Source of the DNA: Candidatus Thorarchaeota archaeon
GTDB taxonomy: Archaea > Asgardarchaeota > Thorarchaeia > Thorarchaeales > Thorarchaeaceae
Direction of reading: 5' to 3'
Assembly: GCA_004524595.1 (NCBI GenBank)
Contig: SDOA01000006.1
Location: 1 to 63,632, forward strand
DNA: 63,632 nucleotides
Shown here: positions 42,938-51,600 of the stretch, piece by piece
How the letters are laid out: each line of letters starts with the position of its first letter
Position numbering within the stretch: the stretch's first letter is position 1
The notes under the pieces: model-generated
What the model was told of the DNA's origin: nothing
What the model saw: only the letters and a program-made list of their open reading frames with translations
Database searches by the model: none
Position numbers and translations under genes: made by a program

Positions 42938-43885
42938 ATGCAAACATCATTGATTGATGAATCAACTAGTAAATCACAAGTTGTTCTTCTCCTAATTCTA
43001 TCGGTTTCAATGGTATCAAGCGCAAGCATCCTAATTCTGTTGAGTACTTCTCCTGCTCTTGTAGTAGTTTTTTGGAGGACCCTCTATGGAGCTCTCTTTA
43101 TGGCTCTGATTGGAATAGTGAAACGGGATTTTTCTGCACTTAGACAAACAGATGTAAAAAAGCACTGGTATTGGCTAATAATAATTGGTATCGTATTATC
43201 ATTTCATTTCTCAACATGGTTTCAGTCACTCAGAATGACGACAGTAGCAGCCAGTGTTGTCTTGGTCAATTCATCTCCAATCTTCACTGCTATCCTGTCT
43301 ACAGTGATTTTGGGTGAATCTTTACGAAGAAGATCATGGGTTGGAGTTCTTGTTGCTGTTGCAGGAGCAGTCTTTTTAGCATGGGGTGATTTTGGAGGGG
43401 TAAATATCATAGCTCTTGCTGGTGATTTATTAGCCTTATCTGGAGCCTTCTTTCTTGCGCTCTATTTCATCGGTGGGAGACGATTTGCTAAGGGTATGCC
43501 AATAACTGTCTACACCTCGATAGTGTACCTCTTTGCCGCAATTACAACACTAATTCTATGTATTCCATTTGGTTATGATGTGTTTGTTTTCGAACCATCC
43601 GAGATTGCGATCTTCATTGCACTCGCGATATTTCCAACTGTTCTTGGTCATTCGGTTAATAATTATCTTCTAACAAAGGTGCCTGCGTATGTTGTGTCCT
43701 CTGCTGTACTGGGTGAACCAATTGGCGCTACACTTCTAGCAGCACTTATCTTCTTCCAATATCCTGGTCCTATTACCCTGATTGGTTTCTTTGTCATTCT
43801 AGTTGGAGTCGCAGTTGTATTATCAGATCTCGCTGTTAGAGCAAGGTTTCAACCATTATCCCTTGATCACTCCGATGGGTCTTAA
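42938..43885 (+). CDS. EamA/DMT-superfamily transporter
   Basis: 315-aa membrane protein with ten predicted membrane segments in two EamA repeats, typical of drug/metabolite transporters. Visible segments include VVLLLILSVSMVSSASILILL, SWVGVLVAVAGAVFLAWGDF and TLIGFFVILVGVAVVLSDL. TVAASVVLVNSSPIFTAILS is the family hallmark before a helix. The substrate is unknown. The last 30 bases overlap the 3' end of the convergent rtcB gene. Confidence 0.85.
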   Translation: MQTSLIDESTSKSQVVLLLILSVSMVSSASILILLSTSPALVVVFWRTLYGALFMALIGIVKRDFSALRQTDVKKHWYWLIIIGIVLSFHFSTWFQSLRMTTVAASVVLVNSSPIFTAILSTVILGESLRRRSWVGVLVAVAGAVFLAWGDFGGVNIIALAGDLLALSGAFFLALYFIGGRRFAKGMPITVYTSIVYLFAAITTLILCIPFGYDVFVFEPSEIAIFIALAIFPTVLGHSVNNYLLTKVPAYVVSSAVLGEPIGATLLAALIFFQYPGPITLIGFFVILVGVAVVLSDLAVRARFQPLSLDHSDGS

Positions 43886-45310
43886 TCGGACTGCCTTTGT
43901 TGCTATTCCAACTGCATCAGATACTTTTACAACTTCATCGACATCTTTGTATGCTCCTGGAGCTTCCTCTGCAATAGCAATACCTCCAGTTGCCTTTACA
44001 ATAATTCCTTCACTTGCGAGTTTATCCTGTACTTCTTTACCAAAGAATTCTTTCTTAGCTCTTGATCGACTCATGAAACGCCCTGCACCATGCGCTGTTG
44101 AACCAAAAGATAGTTCCATACTTCGTTGATCTCCAATCAGAATGTATGAAGATGTACCCATAGTGCCCGGAATAATGACTGGCTGTCCTATATCTCGATA
44201 TTTTATTGGTATCTCTTTGTGCCCTGGTGGAAATGCTCTTGTTGCACCTTTTCTATGAACAACGACCTTTCTTCTCTTTCCTTCAATATCGTGTTCTTCC
44301 ACCTTTCCCATATTGTGGGCGACATCATAGATAAGACCCATATCAAGGTCCTCAGGTGATTGTCCCATGACTTTTGAGAATGCTTCTCTCGTCCAATGCA
44401 TCATGACCTGTCTATTAGCAAATGCATAATTTGCCGCAGCGCTCATGGCTCCTAAATATGCTTGTCCTTCTGGAGAGGTAGTAGGGGCGCTACATAGTTC
44501 TCTATCTGGAACTTCGATATTGTACTTCCTCATTGCTTGTGTCATCTTTCGTATATATTCTGAACACACTTGATGTCCTAGTCCTCGAGAACCACTATGG
44601 ATCATAACCATCACCTGACCTTTCCTGGTTATGCCCATCAACTTCGCCGCATTATCATTATAGATTTCATCAACTAACTGAATCTCTAGAAAGTGATTTC
44701 CTGACCCAAGGGTACCACTCTGTTTCAAACCTCTCTCCTTAGCTGAGCCGGGAACATCATCTGGATTGGCAATACTGAGTTTTCCATTCGCTTCTTGGTT
44801 CTCAAGGTCTTCTTCCCATCCATACCCTTCATTTACAGCCCATTTTGCTCCACCAACGAGAACTTCGTCCACACCTTTATGACTCTGGAGATTTATTTTT
44901 CCATGTTTTCCTACCCCAGTAGGTACATCGTCATATAGTCTATCAATGAGCTGTCTGAGTTTAGGACGAATATCTTTCTCATCAAGATTGGTCCTCAGAG
45001 CTCGGACTCCACAGTTAATATCATAACCAACACCACCTGGTGATATCACACCATTATCATAATCTGTGGCTGCTACTCCACCAATCGGAAAACCATATCC
45101 TTGATGACCATCAGGGAGTACGATACTGTGCGTATAAATGCCAGGAATACAAGCGGCATTAGCTGCTTGAGTGAATGTAGCATCCTGCTTCATCTTTTGA
45201 ACAAGCGAATCAGAAGCGTATATTCTAACTGGTACTCTCATGCATGAGACAGTGCCTTTTGGAATCTCGTAAATATTCTCAGAAATCTTCTTGATGTCCA
45301 TATAATCCAC
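43856..45310 (-). CDS. rtcB: RNA-splicing ligase RtcB
   Basis: 484-aa GTP- and Mn-dependent RNA ligase that joins tRNA halves after intron removal. Motifs: GVGYDINCGVRALRT (metal-binding Cys, about 92-106), SGNHFLEIQ, MIHSGSRGLGHQVC (His ligands), AANYAFANRQ, and the guanylylation site near the C-terminus STAHGAGRFMSR with catalytic His. No intein is seen. It is convergent with the EamA gene (30-base overlap) and divergent from selD. Confidence 0.95.
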   Translation of the reverse strand: MDYMDIKKISENIYEIPKGTVSCMRVPVRIYASDSLVQKMKQDATFTQAANAACIPGIYTHSIVLPDGHQGYGFPIGGVAATDYDNGVISPGGVGYDINCGVRALRTNLDEKDIRPKLRQLIDRLYDDVPTGVGKHGKINLQSHKGVDEVLVGGAKWAVNEGYGWEEDLENQEANGKLSIANPDDVPGSAKERGLKQSGTLGSGNHFLEIQLVDEIYNDNAAKLMGITRKGQVMVMIHSGSRGLGHQVCSEYIRKMTQAMRKYNIEVPDRELCSAPTTSPEGQAYLGAMSAAANYAFANRQVMMHWTREAFSKVMGQSPEDLDMGLIYDVAHNMGKVEEHDIEGKRRKVVVHRKGATRAFPPGHKEIPIKYRDIGQPVIIPGTMGTSSYILIGDQRSMELSFGSTAHGAGRFMSRSRAKKEFFGKEVQDKLASEGIIVKATGGIAIAEEAPGAYKDVDEVVKVSDAVGIATKAVRLRPIGVIKG

Positions 45311-45423
45311 ACTCGATGTTCAACAATCAATCTTTTGGCAGGTTCGCTATAAGGATTGTGAAGTGAACTTTACCCAGAGGCTTATTACGCAGAAAGACTT
45401 GGTAGAAACTGGGAGTCTTCTCC

Positions 45424-45433
45424 CATATATAAA
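45424..45433 (+). promoter_or_regulatory. TATA box for selD
   Basis: CCATATATAAAAC (core 45424-45433) is centred about 26 bases before GTG 45455, implying transcription starts at or next to the start codon. GGAGG at 45438-45442 lies between and may be too far (12 bases) for a standard ribosome-binding site. Confidence 0.5.
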
Positions 45434-45454
45434 ACAAGGAGGATGTGCCACTAA

Positions 45455-46489
45455 GTGCGTGAAGTACGACTCACTGCAATGGTAACAACTCATGGCTGAT
45501 CCTGCAAGGTCAAACAGGATGATCTCACAAGGCTTCTCCAAGCTGCTAATCTACTTCCGCAAGGATCTACTTGTCAGGGGGAAATCGGGGACGATGCTGT
45601 TGTCCGTATCATCAACGAAGATCTGGCAGTGGTAGAGAATGTAGATATCTTTACGCCTATTCATGATGACCCAATAATTCAAGGCAAAATCGTTGCGTGC
45701 AATGCTACAAATGACGTGTTTGCAATGGGCGCTACAAATATCCTATCACTTCAAGCGTTCCTTGCAATTCCAGAGGAACTCCCTGAAGTTCTCGTTGTTG
45801 GAGTCCTACAGGGAATGAATGGATTCATGAAAAATCTGGGTGCTAGGCTCTCTGGAGGTCAGACAATCACGAATCCCTGCCCCGTATTTGGTGGTATTGC
45901 TTTAGGGGTGACGCATCCTCGGAATCTTGTCTATTCTCGTGGAGCTAAACCCAACGATGTTGTTGTTCTTACCAAACCGCTAGGTATTCAACCTGCGATG
46001 AGGTCATATCGGGATCTTCAAGATGAAAAGCGTGATAGACTATTGTCTGAGTTCGATGAACCCTCTTTGCAAAAGATGCAAGATATTGCAGTACGGCTAA
46101 TGACCCAAAGTAATCTTGAAGTTGCACAAGCAATGAACGAGGTGGGTGTCAATGCTGCTACCGATATTACTGGGTTTGGTCTTCTCGGTCATGCCGGTAA
46201 TGTGAGCTCATTAAGTGGTGTTGATATTGTCATCACTAACGTTCCCGTGATTCGAGGAACTCTGAAACTTGCTGAGTTCTTTGGTCATAAACTTGCTTCT
46301 GGTCTTGGTGCTGAAACTGCTGGAGGTATGCTTGTCTTCATGAATGCCTCAAAAGTTGCTAGATTCCAGGAACTATTAGCAAACAAGGGATTACCCTGTT
46401 GGCCTATTGGCACTACTATGAAAACAAAAGGATCACCTTGTGCAAGATTGTCACAAGATGTACAGTATATAGAGACCGAGTTCCCATGA
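45455..46489 (+). CDS. selD: Selenophosphate synthetase (selenide, water dikinase), predicted selenoprotein
   Basis: Makes selenophosphate from selenide and ATP. The frame from GTG 45455 runs 344 codons with one in-frame TGA at 45497-45499 (codon 15). Around it the sequence reads VRLTAMVTTHG-U-SCKV, matching the SelD active-site loop RLT...HGxG-C/U-xCK, where the family has Cys or Sec. Downstream motifs are QGEIGDDAVVRI, VDIFTPIHDDP, CNATNDVFAMGA, GGQTITNPCPVFGG and DITGFGLLGHAGN. Ordinary calling starts at GTG 45629 and drops 58 codons including the Gly-rich ATP loop. The stop is followed at once by two hairpins. It requires the Sec machinery (SelB, PSTK, SepSecS, tRNA-Sec), which is not in the window. 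Confidence 0.85.
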
Positions 46490-46555
46490 TTCCACCAGAA
46501 ACCTCTTGGGATTGGTGTTTGAGGACTGCTGCTGCGAGCGGCCGGTCTCCACTCA
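46490..46555 (+). promoter_or_regulatory. Two tandem 3'-UTR hairpins after selD, candidate SECIS region
   Basis: Hairpin 1 (46493-46517): stem CACCA/TGGTG, internal loop GAAA on the 5' side and A on the 3' side, then CCT/GGG; the GAAA versus A asymmetry recalls the archaeal SECIS. Hairpin 2 (46520-46555): TGAG/CTCA, then GACTG/CGGTC and CTGC/GCGG with loop TGCGA, at least nine stacked pairs with one bulge. It directly follows the stop codon. Hairpin 2 may instead be a terminator. The SECIS identity is unproven. Confidence 0.4.
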
Positions 46556-46560
46556 TTAAA

Positions 46561-46728
46561 TTAATCGAGTAAGTGATTGAGCTTGTCGAATATCTTATCT
46601 ATGCCATTGACTGAACTAAGGTCCAATTCTGGATCAATGAACCTGCGAAGCTCGATAAACTCTGTTTCTTCTAAATCGTGGAATAGCCAGAAATCTTCAG
46701 TATTCACATTCTTTGATTCTGCCATCAT
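46561..46728 (-). CDS. Small acidic protein (55 aa), unknown
   Basis: 55-codon ORF, below the usual length cut-off. The product is acidic and amphipathic: VNTEDFWLFHDLEETEFIEL and RRFIDPELDLSS, then DKIFDKLNHLLD. A TATA box (TATATA in ATTATATAGA, read on the minus strand, about 46748-46757) lies about 25 bases before ATG 46728, at leaderless distance. ATG 46725 is an alternative start. It lies between selD hairpins and the divergent GTPase gene. I recognise no family. Confidence 0.5.
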   Translation of the reverse strand: MMAESKNVNTEDFWLFHDLEETEFIELRRFIDPELDLSSVNGIDKIFDKLNHLLD

Positions 46729-46810
46729 ACTTCACTTCTATTATGATTCTATATAATAATTCGTGTTTTGTCGATATATACTCTTGGGTCATGGACAAAA
46801 TGGAGGAAAA

Positions 46811-46879
46811 ATGTATACATCGGAATCTGTCTTAATAACGACAAACCATTTAACGCCCATCAGATTATTTGGAACATAG
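46811..46879 (+). CDS. Possible 22-aa leader peptide upstream of GTPase
   Basis: ATG 46811 has a perfect GGAGG four bases upstream and a frame of 22 codons (MYTSESVLITTNHLTPIRLF then GT). It ends 31 bases before the GTPase start. It could be a translated leader or just a chance ORF; its tiny size leaves this weak. Confidence 0.25.
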   Translation: MYTSESVLITTNHLTPIRLFGT

Positions 46880-46910
46880 CAAACATAGCTAAGGATTCAG
46901 GTGTTGCGGA

Positions 46911-47612
46911 ATGAAAATCGTAGTAACAGGTCCCTATGAAGCCGGAAAGAGCCAGATGATCCATCACATTACAAATGGAGCTTGCATCAATATTGAGAGA
47001 AGAGGTACAACAATAGCTATGGACCATGGTTTAGCTAATATTGATGGAATGAATGTGTTTATGTTTGGTACCCCTGGACTTCTACGATTTCGTACAATGA
47101 GGAAAATCCTTAGTTCTGGAGCAGATGGCATCATTTTTGTTGTTGACTCAGTAGATCCTGAATCTGATAAACGTGCCAAACTCTTCTTCAGAGAGATTGC
47201 ATTCTTTCTTCCTGGTGTACCTTGTGTTGTTGCAGCAAATAAGCAAGACCTTCTTGAAGCTCGTCCAATTGACCAGCTAAGAAAGAATCTACGATTTCTA
47301 GCTGGATTGCCTGTCTTTCCAGTGTCTGCAAAGACTGGTGAGAATGTGGATAGCATGTTGAGAACATTGCTCTACCTAGTCATGATGCAATGGAGCTCTG
47401 TCTTTTCTAAATTTGCAGAATACAATGGTGCAAAAGACGGTCTTAAGCGATTGATGAAAGACCTTAATCTTGACCGAGAGCAAGCTGTTGGACATCTTCG
47501 GAGGTTTGAACTTAGAAAACTTCTTGAAGTTCAAGTGGGGGATGAGCAATTTGTTGTTAAAGACACTGTACTACCTCTACTTGAGAATCCCGTTACAATT
47601 ATGAAGAAGTAA
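46911..47612 (+). CDS. Divergent small GTPase with C-terminal winged-helix-like domain
   Basis: 233-aa protein. Residues 1-160 are a GTPase with G1 GPYEAGKS (8-15), Thr in GTTIAMDHG, G3 FGTPGLLRF (the usual D replaced by G, as in some archaeal families, and the catalytic Gln replaced by Leu), G4 AANKQDL and G5 PVSAKTG. The C-terminal 70 residues (LKRLMKDLNLDREQAVGHLRRF; LLEVQVGDEQFVVKD) look like a winged helix or small alpha/beta domain. Gln-to-Leu at this site in Ras/Rab/Arf proteins blocks GTP hydrolysis, so this may be a slow or GTP-locked switch. It shares a direction with the TPR gene 69 bases downstream. Confidence 0.82.
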   Translation: MKIVVTGPYEAGKSQMIHHITNGACINIERRGTTIAMDHGLANIDGMNVFMFGTPGLLRFRTMRKILSSGADGIIFVVDSVDPESDKRAKLFFREIAFFLPGVPCVVAANKQDLLEARPIDQLRKNLRFLAGLPVFPVSAKTGENVDSMLRTLLYLVMMQWSSVFSKFAEYNGAKDGLKRLMKDLNLDREQAVGHLRRFELRKLLEVQVGDEQFVVKDTVLPLLENPVTIMKK

Positions 47613-47681
47613 TGTTGTTTCTTTAGAAAGAATCAAAAGCCATATACGTTGCAACCTCTGATACTTAGTAAGGTGAGCTCA

Positions 47682-48557
47682 ATGACAGAAGACCCAGAAT
47701 TTGAAAATGATGATATGGATCCAGCTGATTTGTTAGAACAAGCACTAGCCAAACTAGATGCTGGCGATAAGGATGAAGCGGCAAAAGATTACAACACTGC
47801 TGGAAATATCTACATGTCTGTTGCAGAATTCGAAGAAGCTCACCACTGCTTTGAAGAGTCTCAAAAAATCTATCGGGATTTAAAGGATGAGATTGGCTCC
47901 AGTGATACTATGTACAATCTTGGCGTGGCATGTATCAATCTAGAACGATGGGATGAAGCTATTACATCGTTAGAAGGAGCAATGAAACTATTTGAAAAGG
48001 GCAATAACAAAAGCGGTACCGCTGATGCTATCTATGGCCTTGCTCTTGCGTATCTTGGCCAAGGAAATTTCGACCAAGCAATGGAATATTTCAAACAAGC
48101 TCAGAAATTGTACAAATCCCTTGATAATACACAGGGAATTGCTAGTGTCATTATGGATATGGGAGCTGCTTATGTAGACAAGGAAGATTGGGAGAATGCG
48201 AAAGCAACTATCAAAAAAGCTCAGAAACTCTATGAGGAAATGAATGACAAAGCTGGTCTTGCCGATGCATTATCCCTTCTGGGCGATATCTCTGAAACAA
48301 ATGGTGATGAGAGACGGGCTGCTGAAATTTTTGTAGAAGCCGCACAAAATTACTATGAAGCTGAAATTTTCGATATTTCAAGAGAGGTCTTAGATCGAGC
48401 CGAGCAAAAGATGTGGGACATTCCAAAGGCTACTCGGAGACGGCTCAGAAAGAGTATTGATGACCTGCGTGATGTGCTACCTGAAGAGGACGAAGAATCA
48501 GATGATATAGATGATGATTTAACAGATGATGATCTGTTAGACTTAGATCTTGAATAA
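47682..48557 (+). CDS. TPR-repeat protein
   Basis: 291-aa protein with about five tetratricopeptide repeats (for example AAKDYNTAGNIYMSVAEFEE, MYNLGVACINLERWDEAITS, IYGLALAYLGQGNFDQAMEY) between residues 35 and 235, and an acidic C-terminal tail (EEDEESDDIDDDLTDDDLLD). TPR arrays hold protein complexes together. ATG 47682 has AAGGTGAG seven bases upstream; an upstream TTG at 47649 is less likely. It lies 69 bases after the GTPase gene, suggesting a functional pair. Confidence 0.85.
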   Translation: MTEDPEFENDDMDPADLLEQALAKLDAGDKDEAAKDYNTAGNIYMSVAEFEEAHHCFEESQKIYRDLKDEIGSSDTMYNLGVACINLERWDEAITSLEGAMKLFEKGNNKSGTADAIYGLALAYLGQGNFDQAMEYFKQAQKLYKSLDNTQGIASVIMDMGAAYVDKEDWENAKATIKKAQKLYEEMNDKAGLADALSLLGDISETNGDERRAAEIFVEAAQNYYEAEIFDISREVLDRAEQKMWDIPKATRRRLRKSIDDLRDVLPEEDEESDDIDDDLTDDDLLDLDLE

Positions 48558-48667
48558 TTCCATTTAATTGATTTGGACCTTCTAATTGAGGGATGCCGTT
48601 TCGACAGGAAAACTCTATTTAGTAAAAATCCCGTGTCCGTTCTATTCTCCAATGGAGCGGACTTGTC

Positions 48668-51600
48668 TTGACTTGCAGTAAAAGAAATCTTCTCATCTCT
48701 GTACTATCGATATTCTTAGTAAGTTCCACTGGGGTGCTTATGCTTCCTAATATCATAGTCGATTTATCAATTAATCCAATGGATCTCCTCAATAAACAAT
48801 ATTCAACAAGTTCCATTTCCGATCAAGTACCACTAAGGAGAATTACACTCGTCGCTCCAGACTCAGGGTCTTACAAAGATGAGTTTGCTTACATTTCAGC
48901 GATTCCATCATCAGTTTTCAATTTCAATCATACGCAATATATCTCCCCTCTAATCTATGCTTCAGGAACAACAAGTGCAGAGTGGTTTGTAGAAGACTGG
49001 GTTGAATATGTTGCTATCGATGGCGGACTATCCCAAGCAGTTGCTGTTGGTGATTTTTCAGAATCTGATTTGATAAATCTTCAATATGAACTTGGGGCTA
49101 AAATATATCCCAGAATAACGGGATCAAGTTCTGCGGATATAGCCGCAACAATAGCTGTATCTGAATGGCGTTCAAGTGATACTGCAGTCGTTGCATTTTC
49201 TAAGGATACTTTCTCTCCAGTAACTCCTACTTATGGCAGTGCAATATATTCGTTTGAGAATCAAGCCACATCGTCAACTACATTTAGCGGCGACGTAGCT
49301 GATAGTTTCAACCCGTCTTCCATAACCTTCACACCACCTTCTTGGGCTGGATGGATGGAGGGAAGTTTCAATTGGACCGGGAACGAGATTCTCACACATG
49401 AGCTTGTAGACCCAAATGGAATCATAATGGATTATTCTGTATACAGTCAGGTGTATTTTTCCAGGCACCCTCAATATGTGGAGTCTCCCGTTCCACTTCA
49501 TTTCTGGCTTCCTGTAATCGACGATGGTCAATGGACTATGAACATAACTCGAAACTCGATTGGAAGCACAAGTATGGCTTGTGAGGTCACTTATCATCCT
49601 GGTTTCAAACGTGCAATTACTGTTCCATCTAATGCTGATTGGTTGAATGTCACTCTAACATGGGATAATTCTGCAACGGACCTTAATATGGCATTAATCG
49701 ATCCATTGGGAAGACTTGCTATGTGGGCTCCAGCAGGTAGTATTCTGTCAAGTCCGGGTAGTGAAAAAATTGAATTGCCTTATCCTATGGCTGGCGATTG
49801 GACAGTAATAGCTGCTTGGATTGGTGCGTCTACAGAACGAAACAATATCCAACTCTCATGGGTAACAACTCAACTTCCAACACGCATAGAGAGTTATCTT
49901 GAGTCTGCATCAAATGGTGCTGTTCTTGCATCCCTTCTCAATGTTCCAATGCTCTATGTAGAAGAGGACCAAATTCCTCCAAAAACAGAATGGGCTCTTG
50001 AGAAACTTGGAGTGAACTCGATATGGCTTGTCGATCCAACAAACATCCAACAAGCCTCTCTAATTACAGATCTTGCAGCATTGGCTTTGGTCACCAATTT
50101 GGATGACTATACTTTAGTCTCCAACTCCATTAGGACATTATCTGGGAATGTTGATATTGTCGTATCAGTTCCCACAGGCGATAATAATGAATTCTTTGCA
50201 CCTGCAGCGTATTCAGCAGCGGTGCATGGAAGTCCTATCTTCTCACTTTGTTCAGGTGGCAATGTAATAACTACTCGCGCACAGGAGACTTGGGTACCTT
50301 ACCTAATTGGCCCCGAGATAAATAACATCTATGTTGTTAACCAATATGAGAATCGTGCTGAAAATGGGTGGTACGATGAACGAATACCTAACAAGTATTC
50401 AATGATGAAATCTGTGGATGACTTCGAGGATTTTCTCACCACAAGAGGTTCATATAATTCAACAGCACCTCAGCCAGTCGTCATTGTAGCCCCGGTATCT
50501 CTCCTTCCAACAAGTTTTGATAGGTCCCTCCAAAGTGCGTTTCAACCTGGAAGAATACCAGCAAAAACTCCATCAGATGCTTCAATATTCATTAATCGAG
50601 GGCTTCTCCATAGGTATCTCTTCCTAACTGCCGACTCTTCAGATACTGCACTAGTCAGCATGTACGCATATACTGATGGAGCGACATTTATTGATAATAA
50701 TCTGGGTTATTCCCGACTCTATCAGATTGAAAATTCGACTGATGCATTAGAGTCAGCCGGATTTGAAATTGAGATGCATGTTGGATTTTCAGAGGTATTT
50801 GCTCAGCTTGATTCACAAGTTTCAATGTGGACTTTGAGCACTCATGGCACACTCACATTATTGCCCAGAGATCCCCCTGACCGTCCCTATGGTCTCGGAT
50901 ATTTCTCTCTAAGAACATCAGACAGTCCTTACGGATTCGAAGAGAGTATAAGTGTTCGTGAGAGCCCCTCTGACTCAGATGATCTAGTTAATCCTGTTGC
51001 ATTTTCTTCAGAGGTAGTGAATCATGTAACGAAGTCAACGACAGACCTAGAGCAAGCGATTGGCAGCATTGGCTCTCCTATAATCATTCTTACAGCATGT
51101 CTTCTCGGGGGAACTGAGATGCCATTAATGTTAATGAAACATGGTGCAGTAGCAGTAACCGCGTCACCAAGAACAGTATATTTCCAACCTGCTGGTATGT
51201 TATCAGTCCTCCTTACTCAAGCATTGTGTGAGGGTTATACCATTGGTGAAGCACTCTCCTATGGCCTCTCTCTTACTTCTTCTGACTATGCGAATCCTTT
51301 GGTCAATAGAGACCCTCGTGACTACGCTAATCAGCAAATCCTTTTTGGTGATCCATCTGTCCGACTATACGAACCCACGTCAGCTCCTTATGTTAGCACT
51401 TCTAATTCAAAAACCGAGAATTATGGCTCTCACCTACCTGGTCGTGGTGTCCCTTCTATAGCTGTTCTTGGTGCTTCCTCGTATTATTCTACTATTTTAC
51501 CCGCTCTATCGGTTGAATTCGATTATTACGAGAGTACCAATTTTTCTGACTTCACACAACTCCTTATATTGCGTGAAACCGTTTTTATCGAACAGGACAC

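Noticed and set aside
45497..45499. Reading the selD TGA as a true stop or frameshift (pseudogene)
   Set aside because: Frame and family conservation hold on both sides and the stop sits at the Sec/Cys site; no frameshift is needed.
46486..46572. 28-codon ORF overlapping the selD stop (ATGA)
   Set aside because: Coincides with stable hairpins; more likely untranslated 3' region.
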